From Actinoplanes sp. TBRC 11911 (lineage in GTDB: Bacteria > Actinomycetota > Actinomycetes > Mycobacteriales > Micromonosporaceae), in contig NZ_JABBNC010000006.1 in assembly GCF_012933445.1 (NCBI RefSeq), forward strand, positions 1-64,000: DNA of 64,000 bases. The letters are read 5' to 3'. This document shows positions 36,225 to 44,444 of this stretch, in pieces. Under the pieces are notes generated by a model. It did no database searches and was not told the DNA's origin. It worked only from the letters and a program-made list of their open reading frames with translations. The translations under genes were made by a program, and so were the position numbers. How positions within the stretch are numbered: the stretch's first letter is position 1; each line of letters begins with the position of its first letter.

Positions 36225-36551
36225 TCAAACAGCGGCTTGTCGTAACCGTTGGTGAGGAACACCGGCCGCTGTCAGTTGCTGGGCGAGCGCACTGGTCGGA
36301 TTGTGCACGAAGACCGCGACTTGCAGATCGTCCCCCAGATCACAGACGGCGGCGACCGATCCGAGGTTGATCGGGTCCAGCTCGGGAACGTCGGACAAAT
36401 CCAGGATCAGGCGCAACGGGCGGATGCGGCGGACCGTGTGCACCAGCACCTGGCGGAGCTCGACCGCCTTGTCGAGTCCCACCGATCCGTGCGGGGCGAT
36501 CACGACACTGCCGTCGGCGCTCGTCCGCACCTCTAGAGCAGAGCTCCGCAT
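36225..36551 (-). CDS. STAS-domain protein lacking the canonical phospho-Ser
   Basis: 108 residues of STAS (SpoIIAA-like) fold: LRLILDLSDVPELDPINLGSVAAVC. In anti-anti-sigma factors the corresponding segment reads DSSGLG with a phosphorylatable serine; here it is DPINLG, so classical SpoIIAB-type control is unlikely. ATG 36551 has an AAAGGTG site; GTG 36560 is an alternative. It diverges from the MFS gene. Confidence 0.75.
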   Translation of the reverse strand: MRSSALEVRTSADGSVVIAPHGSVGLDKAVELRQVLVHTVRRIRPLRLILDLSDVPELDPINLGSVAAVCDLGDDLQVAVFVHNPTSALAQQLTAAGVPHQRLRQAAV

Positions 36552-36747
36552 GGGAAGCACCTTTCGTTACCCTGCGTTCAGCCGCTCGACCACCATACGA
36601 CGCCCGGGGTCCTTCGTATACAGACCTGCGTCGCTCATCACCTCGGCCTTTCCGGTGCTTCCCCCGTCAAGCAATCCGGCAGGCGCGACGAGCTGCTGTG
36701 ATGAACCTTGCCGGATGAAACAAGCAGAACGCGGATATATCTAAATC

Positions 36748-38142
36748 GTGTCGCGTCGCTACCTCGTCCTGGCGATCTGCTGTACGAGCTTGTTCATCGT
36801 CGGGCTCGACAACACGATCGTGAACATCGCCCTTCCGTCGCTGCGCGTGGACCTGCACGCGTCCACGTCCGGGCTTCAGTGGATCATCGACGCGTACACG
36901 CTGGTCCTCGCCAGCCTGCTCGTTCTCGGCGGCTCGACCGGCGACCGGCTGGGCCGGCGCCGAGTTTTCCAGACCGGGCTGACCCTGTTCACGATCGGGT
37001 CGCTGCTGTGCAGCGTGGCGCCCAGCCTCGGCTGGCTGATCGCGTTCCGCGCGCTGCAGGCGGTCGGCGGCTCGATGCTCAACCCGGTGGCGCTGTCGAT
37101 CATCACGAACGTCTTCCGCGAGCCACGCGAGCGGGCCCGGGCGATCGGGGTGTGGGGTGCCGTGATCGGCTTCAGCCAGGCGCTCGGCCCGCTGCTCGGC
37201 GGCGTCCTGGTGGAGTCGCTGACCTGGCGCGCGATCTTCTGGATCAACGTGCCGTTCGGGATCGCCGCCTTCGTGATGGCGATGCGCTTCGTGCCCGAGT
37301 CCAAGGCGCCGCATCCGCGCCGGCTCGACCCCGTCGGCCAGGTCATGGTGCTGGTGCTGCTCGCCACCGTGACGTACGGGATCATCGAAGGGCCGTCGCG
37401 GGGCTGGGGCTCGGCCGAGATCGTGGCGTGCTTCGTGGTCGGCGCCGCGGCCCTGGCAGGTCTGCTGACCTACGAGCCGCGCCGCCGGGAACCGCTGCTC
37501 GACCTGCGGTTCTTCCGCAGCGTCCCGTTCAGCGGCGCCACCGTCATCGCGGTGTGCGCGTTCGCCTCGCTGGCCGGCTTCCTGTTCCTGAACACGATCT
37601 ACCTGCAGGAGGTCCGCGGCCTGTCGACGCTGCACGCCGGGCTGTACCAGCTGCCGATGGCCGCGATGATCCTGATCGGCGCGCCGCTGTCCGGCCGGAT
37701 CGTGGCCGCGCGCGGCGCCCGTCTTCCGCTGCTGGTCGCCGGGGTGGCATTCGTGGCCGGCATCCTGCCGTTCACGCAGATCACCGCGACGACACCGGCC
37801 TGGCACCTGTGGATCAGCTATGTGCTGTTCGGGATCGGGTTCTCGATGGTGAACGCCCCGATCACCAACACGGCCGTCTCCGGGATGCCGCGCGAGCAGG
37901 CCGGGGTGGCGGCGGCGATCGCGTCGACCAGCCGGCAGGTCGGCGGCTCGCTGGGGGTGGCGGTGATCGGCGCGGTGGTGTCCGGCAGCACCGACCTCGT
38001 GCACGCGAGCCATCCCGCCTGGTGGATCATCGTGTTCCTGGGCGTGGCGATCTTCCTCCTCGGCCTGCTCACCACCGGGCGCTGGGCGAGGGGGACCACC
38101 GAACGGATGGCTCCGGACAGCACCCTGGCCCCGGTCCATTAA
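36748..38142 (+). CDS. MFS drug exporter, DHA2 (EmrB/QacA) type
   Basis: 464 residues with about 14 helices. Motif C-like GFSQALGPLLGGVL, motif A GDRLGRRR, motif D1 LDNTIVNIALP. Proton-driven export of hydrophobic drugs is the family role. GTG 36748 lies 6 nt after a TATATC box with no ribosome site, so the message may be leaderless. The substrate is unknown. It is followed after 1 bp by the alpha/beta hydrolase-like gene, suggesting one transcript. Confidence 0.9.
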   Translation: MSRRYLVLAICCTSLFIVGLDNTIVNIALPSLRVDLHASTSGLQWIIDAYTLVLASLLVLGGSTGDRLGRRRVFQTGLTLFTIGSLLCSVAPSLGWLIAFRALQAVGGSMLNPVALSIITNVFREPRERARAIGVWGAVIGFSQALGPLLGGVLVESLTWRAIFWINVPFGIAAFVMAMRFVPESKAPHPRRLDPVGQVMVLVLLATVTYGIIEGPSRGWGSAEIVACFVVGAAALAGLLTYEPRRREPLLDLRFFRSVPFSGATVIAVCAFASLAGFLFLNTIYLQEVRGLSTLHAGLYQLPMAAMILIGAPLSGRIVAARGARLPLLVAGVAFVAGILPFTQITATTPAWHLWISYVLFGIGFSMVNAPITNTAVSGMPREQAGVAAAIASTSRQVGGSLGVAVIGAVVSGSTDLVHASHPAWWIIVFLGVAIFLLGLLTTGRWARGTTERMAPDSTLAPVH

Positions 38143-38143
38143 C

Positions 38144-39196
38144 ATGCCGCGAATGCGGCGGATCGTTGTGGTTTCGGTGATCGTCGTGCTGGCGGGGCTC
38201 ATCGGGTACGCCACGGGCCAGTCCCGCGCCGCGGTCGACGTCGGTCCGTCCGGCCCGTTCGCGGTGGGCGTCGGCATGCACGACTGGACCGACCGTTCGC
38301 GCTACGACCAGTTCTCGCCGAACGGTGGCGAGCCACGCACGCTGTCCGCCTGGGTGTGGTATCCGGCGGTGCCCGGCAAGGGCGCCCCGTCCCGGTACGC
38401 CCCCGGAGCGTGGCGGGGGCTGCACCGGTACGGCATCGCCGAGACCGGTTTCGATCACATCCGGACCGGCACCCGGGTCGATCCGCCGCAGTCGCCGGGC
38501 CGGTTCCCAGTGGTGGTGCTGCTGCCCGGGCTCGGGCTGAGCGCGCCGCAGTACCAGGCGATCGCGGCCGGGATGGCAGCCCGCGGATACTTCGTCGCCG
38601 GCGTCACACCCACCTACAGCGCGAAACTGACGGTGCTGAACGGGCACCCGGTCCCGGCTTCGCGGGCCGGTGATCCGACGGACCAGAACGGGACGGTGCT
38701 CGCCTCGATCGTGTCGGTGTGGGCGGCGGACGCCCGGTTCGCGGCGGCCCGGACCGCGGTGCAGTACAACGGGCACGTCGATCCGTCCCGGGTCGTCTAC
38801 GTGGGGCACGAGCTGGGCGCGGCGGCCGCTGTCTCGGCGTGTCACAGCGACGAGCACTGTGCCGGTGCGGTGTCGCTGGCCGGGACGATGCTGGCCGGCA
38901 GCCCGGCACTGTCCCGGCCGCGGTTGCTGCTGAACTCCGGTTCTTCGGCCGGCCGGGGGCCCGTCATGGCGTACACGATCGGCGGCGCCGGAAAGCTGGC
39001 CTTCACCGACTACGCCGTGTATCGCCTGGCCTGGCCGGTGCGGCGGCTGCTGCCGCTCGGCAGCCGCGACGGCCGGCAGACGCTCGACATCACCGGCGGC
39101 TACCTGGACGCGTTTCTCGCGACCAGCTTCCGGGGTACGCCATGGCACGCTCCCGCCTCCCCGTTCGTGCGCGCCGACGACGTGACGAGCGGCTGA
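38144..39196 (+). CDS. Alpha/beta hydrolase-fold protein with Ser replaced by Glu
   Basis: 350 residues: N-terminal membrane anchor or signal (about 6-23), then a fold like PAF-acetylhydrolase/lipase proteins (FPVVVLLPGLGLSAPQYQAIA). The nucleophile elbow, normally GHSxG, reads GHELG (Glu223; codon GAG). A single-base error cannot easily turn a Ser codon into GAG, so the loss looks real and the protein is probably not a serine hydrolase. It may bind a ligand or serve the exporter encoded upstream. Start at ATG 38144 or 38153. Confidence 0.75.
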   Translation: MPRMRRIVVVSVIVVLAGLIGYATGQSRAAVDVGPSGPFAVGVGMHDWTDRSRYDQFSPNGGEPRTLSAWVWYPAVPGKGAPSRYAPGAWRGLHRYGIAETGFDHIRTGTRVDPPQSPGRFPVVVLLPGLGLSAPQYQAIAAGMAARGYFVAGVTPTYSAKLTVLNGHPVPASRAGDPTDQNGTVLASIVSVWAADARFAAARTAVQYNGHVDPSRVVYVGHELGAAAAVSACHSDEHCAGAVSLAGTMLAGSPALSRPRLLLNSGSSAGRGPVMAYTIGGAGKLAFTDYAVYRLAWPVRRLLPLGSRDGRQTLDITGGYLDAFLATSFRGTPWHAPASPFVRADDVTSG

Positions 39197-39213
39197 GCCG
39201 ATACGATCGGTCA

Positions 39214-39750
39214 ATGTCCCCCGGCGCCGCGTGCCCGACGCTGATTGTCGTCAGCGGACCGCCGGGCGCCGGCAAGACGACGCTGGCGCACGCCCTCGCC
39301 ACGATGATCGGCTGCCCGGCGATCTGCCGCGACGAGATCCGCGAGGGCATCGTGCACGCGGGCACGCCCGATCGGGATCTGCTGCACACGTACCGCACCT
39401 TCGTCGACACGGTGTCCGGCCTGGTCCGTGCCGGGGTGACGGTGGTGGCCGAGGCGGCGTTCCAGAACGGGTTGTGGCGTCCGCTGCTGGAGCTGCCGGC
39501 GTCGGTGCGGGTGATCCGCTGCGTGGTGACGCCGGACATCGCGCGCGAGCGGGTCGCCGCCCGGGGCGAGCGCGCGGCCCATCCGGGGCGACCGGTGGCG
39601 GCCGACACGTGGCGGCCGATCAGCGGGGACTTCGCGACGCTGCTGGTGGATACCGACCACGGTTACTCGCCGGGGATCGATGACATCGTGCAGTTCGCGG
39701 CGCGGAACGGACGCCGGCGCCGAGGGACGGCTGCGCTCGGTCCGCAGTGA
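39214..39750 (+). CDS. P-loop kinase-like AAA protein
   Basis: 178 residues with Walker A GPPGAGKTT near the N-terminus and CRDEIREG as the second acidic segment. It resembles small zeta-toxin/chloramphenicol-phosphotransferase-type kinases that phosphorylate small molecules. The target is unknown, and no antitoxin-like gene is adjacent. ATG 39214 follows a TACGAT box by 6 nt without a ribosome site, so a leaderless message is likely. Confidence 0.78.
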   Translation: MSPGAACPTLIVVSGPPGAGKTTLAHALATMIGCPAICRDEIREGIVHAGTPDRDLLHTYRTFVDTVSGLVRAGVTVVAEAAFQNGLWRPLLELPASVRVIRCVVTPDIARERVAARGERAAHPGRPVAADTWRPISGDFATLLVDTDHGYSPGIDDIVQFAARNGRRRRGTAALGPQ

Positions 39751-39875
39751 GGGCGGCCGCCACGGCGCGCTCGGAGCGGAGTGACGGCCGCCCTCGTTGA
39801 TCGCTCGCCCCCGATTAGCGGCCGCCCTCGGAACCGGATGATGGCCGCCCTCCCGGACCGTGCCGGGAGGGCGGC
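39749..39875. terminator. Double hairpin between convergent genes
   Basis: Two stems: GAGGGCGGCCG (39749-39759) with CGGCCGCCCTC (39785-39795), and GCCGCCCTCCCGG (39844-39856) with CCGGGAGGGCGGC (39863-39875, 6-nt loop). GGCCGCCCTC also appears in between, so several alternative pairings exist. It separates the kinase gene from the convergent oxidoreductase. Confidence 0.75.
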
Positions 39876-39880
39876 GGCGG

Positions 39881-40831
39881 TTAGTCCTGGATCGTGATGA
39901 CGGTCTTGCCGCGGGCGTGGCCGGCGGCGAGGGCGGCGAGGCCCTCGGTGGCGCGGTCGAACGGCAGCACCGTGGTGACGTCGACGGCGAGGGAGCCGTC
40001 CGCGGCCTGCTCGGCCAGCGGGCCGGTGACCTCGCGAGCGGCCCGGGCCAGCAGGCCGCCGCCGGTCAGCCCGGCCTCGGCGAGGGCGTCCTCGAGGCCG
40101 GCGACCGAGCTCAGGGCCGCGACCCGGCCGCCCTTGCGGACCGCGCCGAGCGGTGCCGTGGCGGCGTCGGTCGAGGCCAGGTCGATCAGCGCGTCGACGC
40201 CGTCCGGGTAGACGGCCCGGACCTGCTCGGCGACCGGCTCGCCGGTGTGGTCGACGACGGTGGTCGCGCCCAGCTGGGACAGCCGCTCGGCGTCGGTGGC
40301 GGTGCCGGTGGCGACCACGGTCACGCCGCGGGCGGCGAGGAGCTGCACGGCGAACGAGCCGACGCCGCCGGTCGCGCCGTTGACGAGGACGACCTGGCCG
40401 GGCTGCGCGTCGACCGCGTCGATAGTCGCGACGGCGGCGGCACCGGCCAGCGGCAGGGCGGCGGCCGCGGCGAAGCTGAGGCCGGCCGGCTTGAGCGCGA
40501 CGGCCTCGGCGGGCAGCAGCGCGAACTCGGCCAGGGTGCCCTGCCGGATCGGCGGTGCCAGCAGGACGTGCCCGATCACCTCGTCGCCGGGCTGGACGTG
40601 CTCGACGCCGGCCCCGACGGCCTCCACCACACCGGCCGCGTCCCGGCCGAGAATCAGCGGGTACTCGTGCGGCAGCATGCCGGTCAGCGCGCCGGCGGCG
40701 ACGCCGTTGTCCAGCGGGTTGAGCCCGGCGGCCTTCACCCTGATCAATACCTGCCCGTCGGTGACCTCCGGGATCGGCAGCTCAGCGAGCTGCGGGGCCT
40801 GACCGGCGGCCGGGACGTGTAGTGCGCGCAT
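39881..40831 (-). CDS. Zinc-free MDR quinone/NADPH oxidoreductase
   Basis: 316 residues of the medium-chain dehydrogenase/reductase family: GRDAAGVVEAVG, then the NADPH-binding NGATGGVGSFAVQLL. Zinc ligands are absent, as in quinone oxidoreductases. It diverges from a MarR gene over 122 bp packed with inverted repeats, the usual arrangement for a reductase induced by quinones or electrophiles. Confidence 0.9.
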   Translation of the reverse strand: MRALHVPAAGQAPQLAELPIPEVTDGQVLIRVKAAGLNPLDNGVAAGALTGMLPHEYPLILGRDAAGVVEAVGAGVEHVQPGDEVIGHVLLAPPIRQGTLAEFALLPAEAVALKPAGLSFAAAAALPLAGAAAVATIDAVDAQPGQVVLVNGATGGVGSFAVQLLAARGVTVVATGTATDAERLSQLGATTVVDHTGEPVAEQVRAVYPDGVDALIDLASTDAATAPLGAVRKGGRVAALSSVAGLEDALAEAGLTGGGLLARAAREVTGPLAEQAADGSLAVDVTTVLPFDRATEGLAALAAGHARGKTVITIQD

Positions 40832-40846
40832 GGGTTCTCCTTGAGC

Positions 40847-40928
40847 GTTTCAGTTCACGCGTTAACTGAAACCTAGCCACGCATGACTTCACGATGCAAG
40901 TCATGAGAGGTGCTTGTCACTTCAAGCA
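40847..40928. promoter_or_regulatory. Three inverted repeats in the oxidoreductase / MarR intergenic region
   Basis: GTTTCAGTT (40847-40855) with AACTGAAAC (40864-40872); CATGACTT (40882-40889) with AAGTCATG (40898-40905); TGCTTG (40911-40916) with CAAGCA (40923-40928). The first two have 8-nt spacers. They are the likely MarR operators controlling both divergent genes. Confidence 0.65.
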
Positions 40929-40953
40929 TGAAGTCACCGGTTATGATCGGCGC

Positions 40954-41469
40954 ATGGACGAGTTGCCGGAGCCGCGCTGGCTCGACGCGGAGGAACGCGA
41001 GACCTGGTTCGCGGTGACCAGCCTGGTCGCGCGGCTGCCGGGCGCGCTGGACGCGCAGCTGCAGCGCGACGCCGGAATCAGCCACTTCGAGTACGAGGTG
41101 CTGGCCGGCCTCTCGATGGCACCCGGCCGGACGATGCGGATGAGCGTGCTCGCCGACTTCGCCGAGGGTTCACTGCCCCGGCTGTCGCAGGTGGTGGGCC
41201 GCCTGGAAAGTCGCGGGCTGGTCACCCGCCGCCCGGACCCGGCCGACGGCCGGTTCACGCTGGCCACGCTGACCGACGACGGGTGGACGAAGGTGGTCGC
41301 CACCGCGCCCGGGCACGTGGCCGAGGTGCGCCGCCTGGTCTTCGACCCGCTCACCAAGGCCCAGCAGCGCCAGTTCCGCGCGATCGGGGAACGCATCGCC
41401 CGCGCCGTGGATCCCGGGCGCCCCTCCCCCTCGACCGTCTTCAGCGAGATCGACCCGCCGCCCGCGTGA
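40954..41469 (+). CDS. MarR-family regulator
   Basis: 171 residues with the winged helix (ISHFEYEVLAGLS to VTRRPDPADGRFTLATLTDDG) characteristic of MarR. Start ATG 40954. It probably represses itself and the divergent oxidoreductase through the three inverted repeats in between. A cysteine sensor is not evident, so a ligand rather than thiol oxidation may relieve repression. Confidence 0.9.
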   Translation: MDELPEPRWLDAEERETWFAVTSLVARLPGALDAQLQRDAGISHFEYEVLAGLSMAPGRTMRMSVLADFAEGSLPRLSQVVGRLESRGLVTRRPDPADGRFTLATLTDDGWTKVVATAPGHVAEVRRLVFDPLTKAQQRQFRAIGERIARAVDPGRPSPSTVFSEIDPPPA

Positions 41470-41547
41470 CCGTCGTCTCGTCGCCGAACGCCGATCGGGG
41501 GCGGCCGTTGAGGAGGGAAGCAACCAACGGCGGGGAGGTAATCGGCG

Positions 41548-43152
41548 GTGAAGCTGCACGCGGCGATCGCACGGGCTCTGGCCGGGCACGGGGTGCGCGC
41601 GATGTTCGGCCTGATCGGCGACGCGAACATGTTCCTGGTGCACAGCTTCGTCGAGAACGGCGGCGAGTACGTCGCGGCGGCGCACGAGGCCGGCGCCATG
41701 TTCATGGGGTTCGGGTACGCCGAGCTGACCGGGCGGCTGGGCGTCGTCACGGTCACCCACGGTCCCGGCCTGACGAACACGCTCACCGGCCTGGTCGAGG
41801 GCGTCCGCGGCCGCACCCCGATGCTGCTCATCGCCGGCGACACCGGGACCACCAGCCGGCCGCCGGTCCAGGACATCCCGCAGCGCGACGTGGTCCTGCC
41901 GACCGGGGCCGGGTTCGAGCAGGCCCGTACGCCCGAGACCACGCTCGCCGACCTCGCGATAGCGATCCGCCGCGCGGTCGTGGAGCGCCGGCCCGTCGTG
42001 TTCAACGTGCCGGTGGACTTCGCCTGGCGCGACGTCGACTACTGGGACGTGCCGCTCAACCTGCCGGAGACGCAGCACATCATCCCGGACCCGGTGGTGG
42101 TCCGGCACGCCGTGGACGAGATCGCTGCCGCGCGCCGGCCGGTGGTGATCGCCGGGCGCGGGGCGATCGAGGCGCGGGCGTCGGTGCTGCGGCTGGCCGA
42201 ACGCATCGGCGCGCCGGTCGCCACCACGTTGAAGGCCAAGGACCTGTTCCGGGGCGAGGCGTACGACCTGGACATCGCGGGCGGCCTGTCCGGTCCGGTG
42301 TCGCGCGAGATCCTGGATGGCGCGGACCTGCTGATCGCTTTCGGGGCGGGGCTCAACGCGTACACGACCCGCAATGGTGGATTGCTCAGCGGCAAGCGTC
42401 TCGTGGTGGTGGACGCCGAGACCCGGATGGTGCCGGAGGCGCAGGTGACCGTGCAGGGTGACGCCACCGCGGTCGCCGACGTGCTGGTGGAGGCGCTGGA
42501 GGTGAGCGAGGTGCCGCCGAGCGGTTTCCGGGGCCCGGCGATGGCGGCGCGGCTGGCCGGGCAGCGGACGATGGGCGAGCGGCCGGTCACCGAGGACGGG
42601 ACGGTCGACGTCGAGACGGCGCTGCGCCGGTTGGACGAGATCCTGCCGCAGCGGCGCGTCCTGGTCACCGACGGCGGGCGGTTCATGATGGAGGCGTTCC
42701 GGCACCTGCATCCGGGCGACCCACGGGCGTACGTGCTGCCGTTGAATTTCGGGTCGATCGGCATGGGCATGGGCGCGGCCGTGGGGGCGGCGGCCGGACG
42801 CCGGGGTGAGCCGGTGATCATGGTGTGCGGGGACGGCGGGTTCATGCACGGCGGGCTGGCGGAGTTCGCGACGGCTGCGCGATACGGGCTGGACCTGATC
42901 GTGGTTTTGTGCAACGACGGCGGGTACGGGGCGGAGCACGTGCAGTTCGTCGACCGTGGACTCGATCCGTCGCTGTCGTTGTTCGCGTGGCCGGAGATGG
43001 CGCCGCTGGCGGAGGCGCTGGGCGGCGAGGGGCTGACCGTGCGCACCATGGACGACCTGGAGAAGGCCGCGAAGGTGGTGGCGAACCGGACCCGGCCGGT
43101 GCTCATCGACCTGCGCCTCGACGTGCACCACATCGCGCCGATGCCGCGCTGA
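41548..43152 (+). CDS. Thiamine-diphosphate-dependent enzyme (acetolactate-synthase-like)
   Basis: 534 residues with the three ThDP-enzyme domains. The cofactor-activating Glu47 lies in AAHEAGA; the ThDP/Mg motif starts CGDGGFMHGG and ends VLCNDGG. GTG 41548 follows a GGGGAGG site. Substrate class is unclear: it could be an acetolactate synthase-like, oxalyl-CoA decarboxylase-like or 2-oxoacid decarboxylase. No small regulatory subunit (ilvN) is present, arguing against biosynthetic acetolactate synthase. Confidence 0.85.
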   Translation: MKLHAAIARALAGHGVRAMFGLIGDANMFLVHSFVENGGEYVAAAHEAGAMFMGFGYAELTGRLGVVTVTHGPGLTNTLTGLVEGVRGRTPMLLIAGDTGTTSRPPVQDIPQRDVVLPTGAGFEQARTPETTLADLAIAIRRAVVERRPVVFNVPVDFAWRDVDYWDVPLNLPETQHIIPDPVVVRHAVDEIAAARRPVVIAGRGAIEARASVLRLAERIGAPVATTLKAKDLFRGEAYDLDIAGGLSGPVSREILDGADLLIAFGAGLNAYTTRNGGLLSGKRLVVVDAETRMVPEAQVTVQGDATAVADVLVEALEVSEVPPSGFRGPAMAARLAGQRTMGERPVTEDGTVDVETALRRLDEILPQRRVLVTDGGRFMMEAFRHLHPGDPRAYVLPLNFGSIGMGMGAAVGAAAGRRGEPVIMVCGDGGFMHGGLAEFATAARYGLDLIVVLCNDGGYGAEHVQFVDRGLDPSLSLFAWPEMAPLAEALGGEGLTVRTMDDLEKAAKVVANRTRPVLIDLRLDVHHIAPMPR

Positions 43153-43159
43153 CCGCTGG

Positions 43160-44377
43160 TCAGAGCGGGTGGACGCCGGCGTACAGGCCGCTCGGGCGGA
43201 AGCGCAACGGGCGGTCCGCGTACTCCTCCATGGCGTGCGCGAGCCACCCGGCCGTGCGCGCCACCGCGAAGATCGCCTCGCCGGTGTCCGGCGGCATCTT
43301 GTTCTGCAGCGTGAGGGCGGCCAGCGCGAAGTCGATCGTGGGATGCGTGCCCGAGCGGTCCGCCATCGCGTCGATCAGGTGCACGGCACACTCGCGGACC
43401 GGGCCGTCGTCCAGCATGTCCAGCAGGGTCGCGGCACGGGGATCGCCGTCCGGGTACAGCCAGTGACCGAACCCCGGGATCGGGCTGCCCTCGCGCAGCC
43501 GGTCGGCGATCGCGTCGACCGGGTCGGTGCGGTCCATGGCCTCGGCCAGGACGGTGTGCACCAGGCCGCTCGCGGCGCCGTGCAGCGGTCCGTCGAGGGC
43601 GGCGAGGCCGGCGCTGACCACGGCGTACGGATGCGCGCGGGTGGAGGCGGCGACGCGCGCGGCCAGGGTCGACGCGGCGATGTCATGATCGGCCAGCAGG
43701 ACCAGGGCGGCGTTCATCGTGTTGATGTCGCGACTGCGGGGCGGCCGCGACGTGAAGCGGTACCAAAGGGTGCGGGCCAGCGCGCTCTCCCCGTTGCGTT
43801 CCTCGACCTCCTGCTCGATCGGGATGATGACGGTGGGCAGACCGGCGCCCATCGCGCCGAGCATGGCCCGGCCGGCCGCGACCACGGCGGCCGGAGCCGT
43901 GTCGAAGCGCAACGGGTCGGCCGCGGCCGCGGCTGCCACGATCACGCGGAGCCGGTCGGTGGCCCGCGCCGCGCGCGGCAATGCCAGGGCCACCGATTTC
44001 GCCACGTCTAGGATCTCCGCCGGGGCGCCGAACAGAATGTGCTCCGGCTCGCCCGTCCACAGCAGCGAGGCGACCGACTCGAAGGATTCCGTACGGGCGA
44101 GCAGACTGGCGTCGCGGCCCCGGAAGTAGAGGGCGCCGTCCTTGATCAGCGTGATGCCGGTCTGGATGCCGGGCGTGGTGGTGCGCTTGCGGCTCGCGAG
44201 GAAGGCGTCGACGTCCGGCTTCGCGAACAGGCTCGCCTTGCCGTCGGCGTTGCGCCGGCTGGTGAGCAGGCCCCTGCTGACGTAGGCGTAGACGGTCGCC
44301 GGCTTCACGCCCAGGCGGCTGGCGACCTCGCCGGTGGTGAGCAGCCGGGGGTTGCCGAGCTGAGGGTTCCGGTCCAT
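43160..44377 (-). CDS. Citrate synthase-like protein with N-terminal MerR-type HTH
   Basis: 405 residues. Residues about 13-65 are a helix-turn-helix of the MerR/excisionase type (LTTGEVASRLGVKPATVYAYVSRG, split here). The rest is a citrate synthase fold with catalytic-site segments DGPLHGAAS, GFGHWLYPDGDPR and THPTIDF. Such HTH-citrate synthases are found in actinobacteria beside a second citrate synthase, as here. Whether it is an enzyme, a metabolite-sensing regulator or both is unsettled. It diverges from the second synthase. Confidence 0.87.
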   Translation of the reverse strand: MDRNPQLGNPRLLTTGEVASRLGVKPATVYAYVSRGLLTSRRNADGKASLFAKPDVDAFLASRKRTTTPGIQTGITLIKDGALYFRGRDASLLARTESFESVASLLWTGEPEHILFGAPAEILDVAKSVALALPRAARATDRLRVIVAAAAAADPLRFDTAPAAVVAAGRAMLGAMGAGLPTVIIPIEQEVEERNGESALARTLWYRFTSRPPRSRDINTMNAALVLLADHDIAASTLAARVAASTRAHPYAVVSAGLAALDGPLHGAASGLVHTVLAEAMDRTDPVDAIADRLREGSPIPGFGHWLYPDGDPRAATLLDMLDDGPVRECAVHLIDAMADRSGTHPTIDFALAALTLQNKMPPDTGEAIFAVARTAGWLAHAMEEYADRPLRFRPSGLYAGVHPL

Positions 44378-44395
44378 GTGGACATGCTCTCATAT

Positions 44396-44422
44396 TGACT
44401 GCATCAACATTGACATCAACAT
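44396..44422. promoter_or_regulatory. Repeated TTGA/TCAA operator between the two citrate synthases
   Basis: TTGACTGCATCAACA is followed directly by TTGACATCAACA, giving alternating TTGA and TCAA half sites over 27 bp. It lies 18 bp upstream of the HTH-citrate synthase start and 22 bp upstream of the other. It is the probable target of the HTH domain. Confidence 0.55.
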
Positions 44423-44444
44423 GTACGTGTAACACCGTGTCTCC

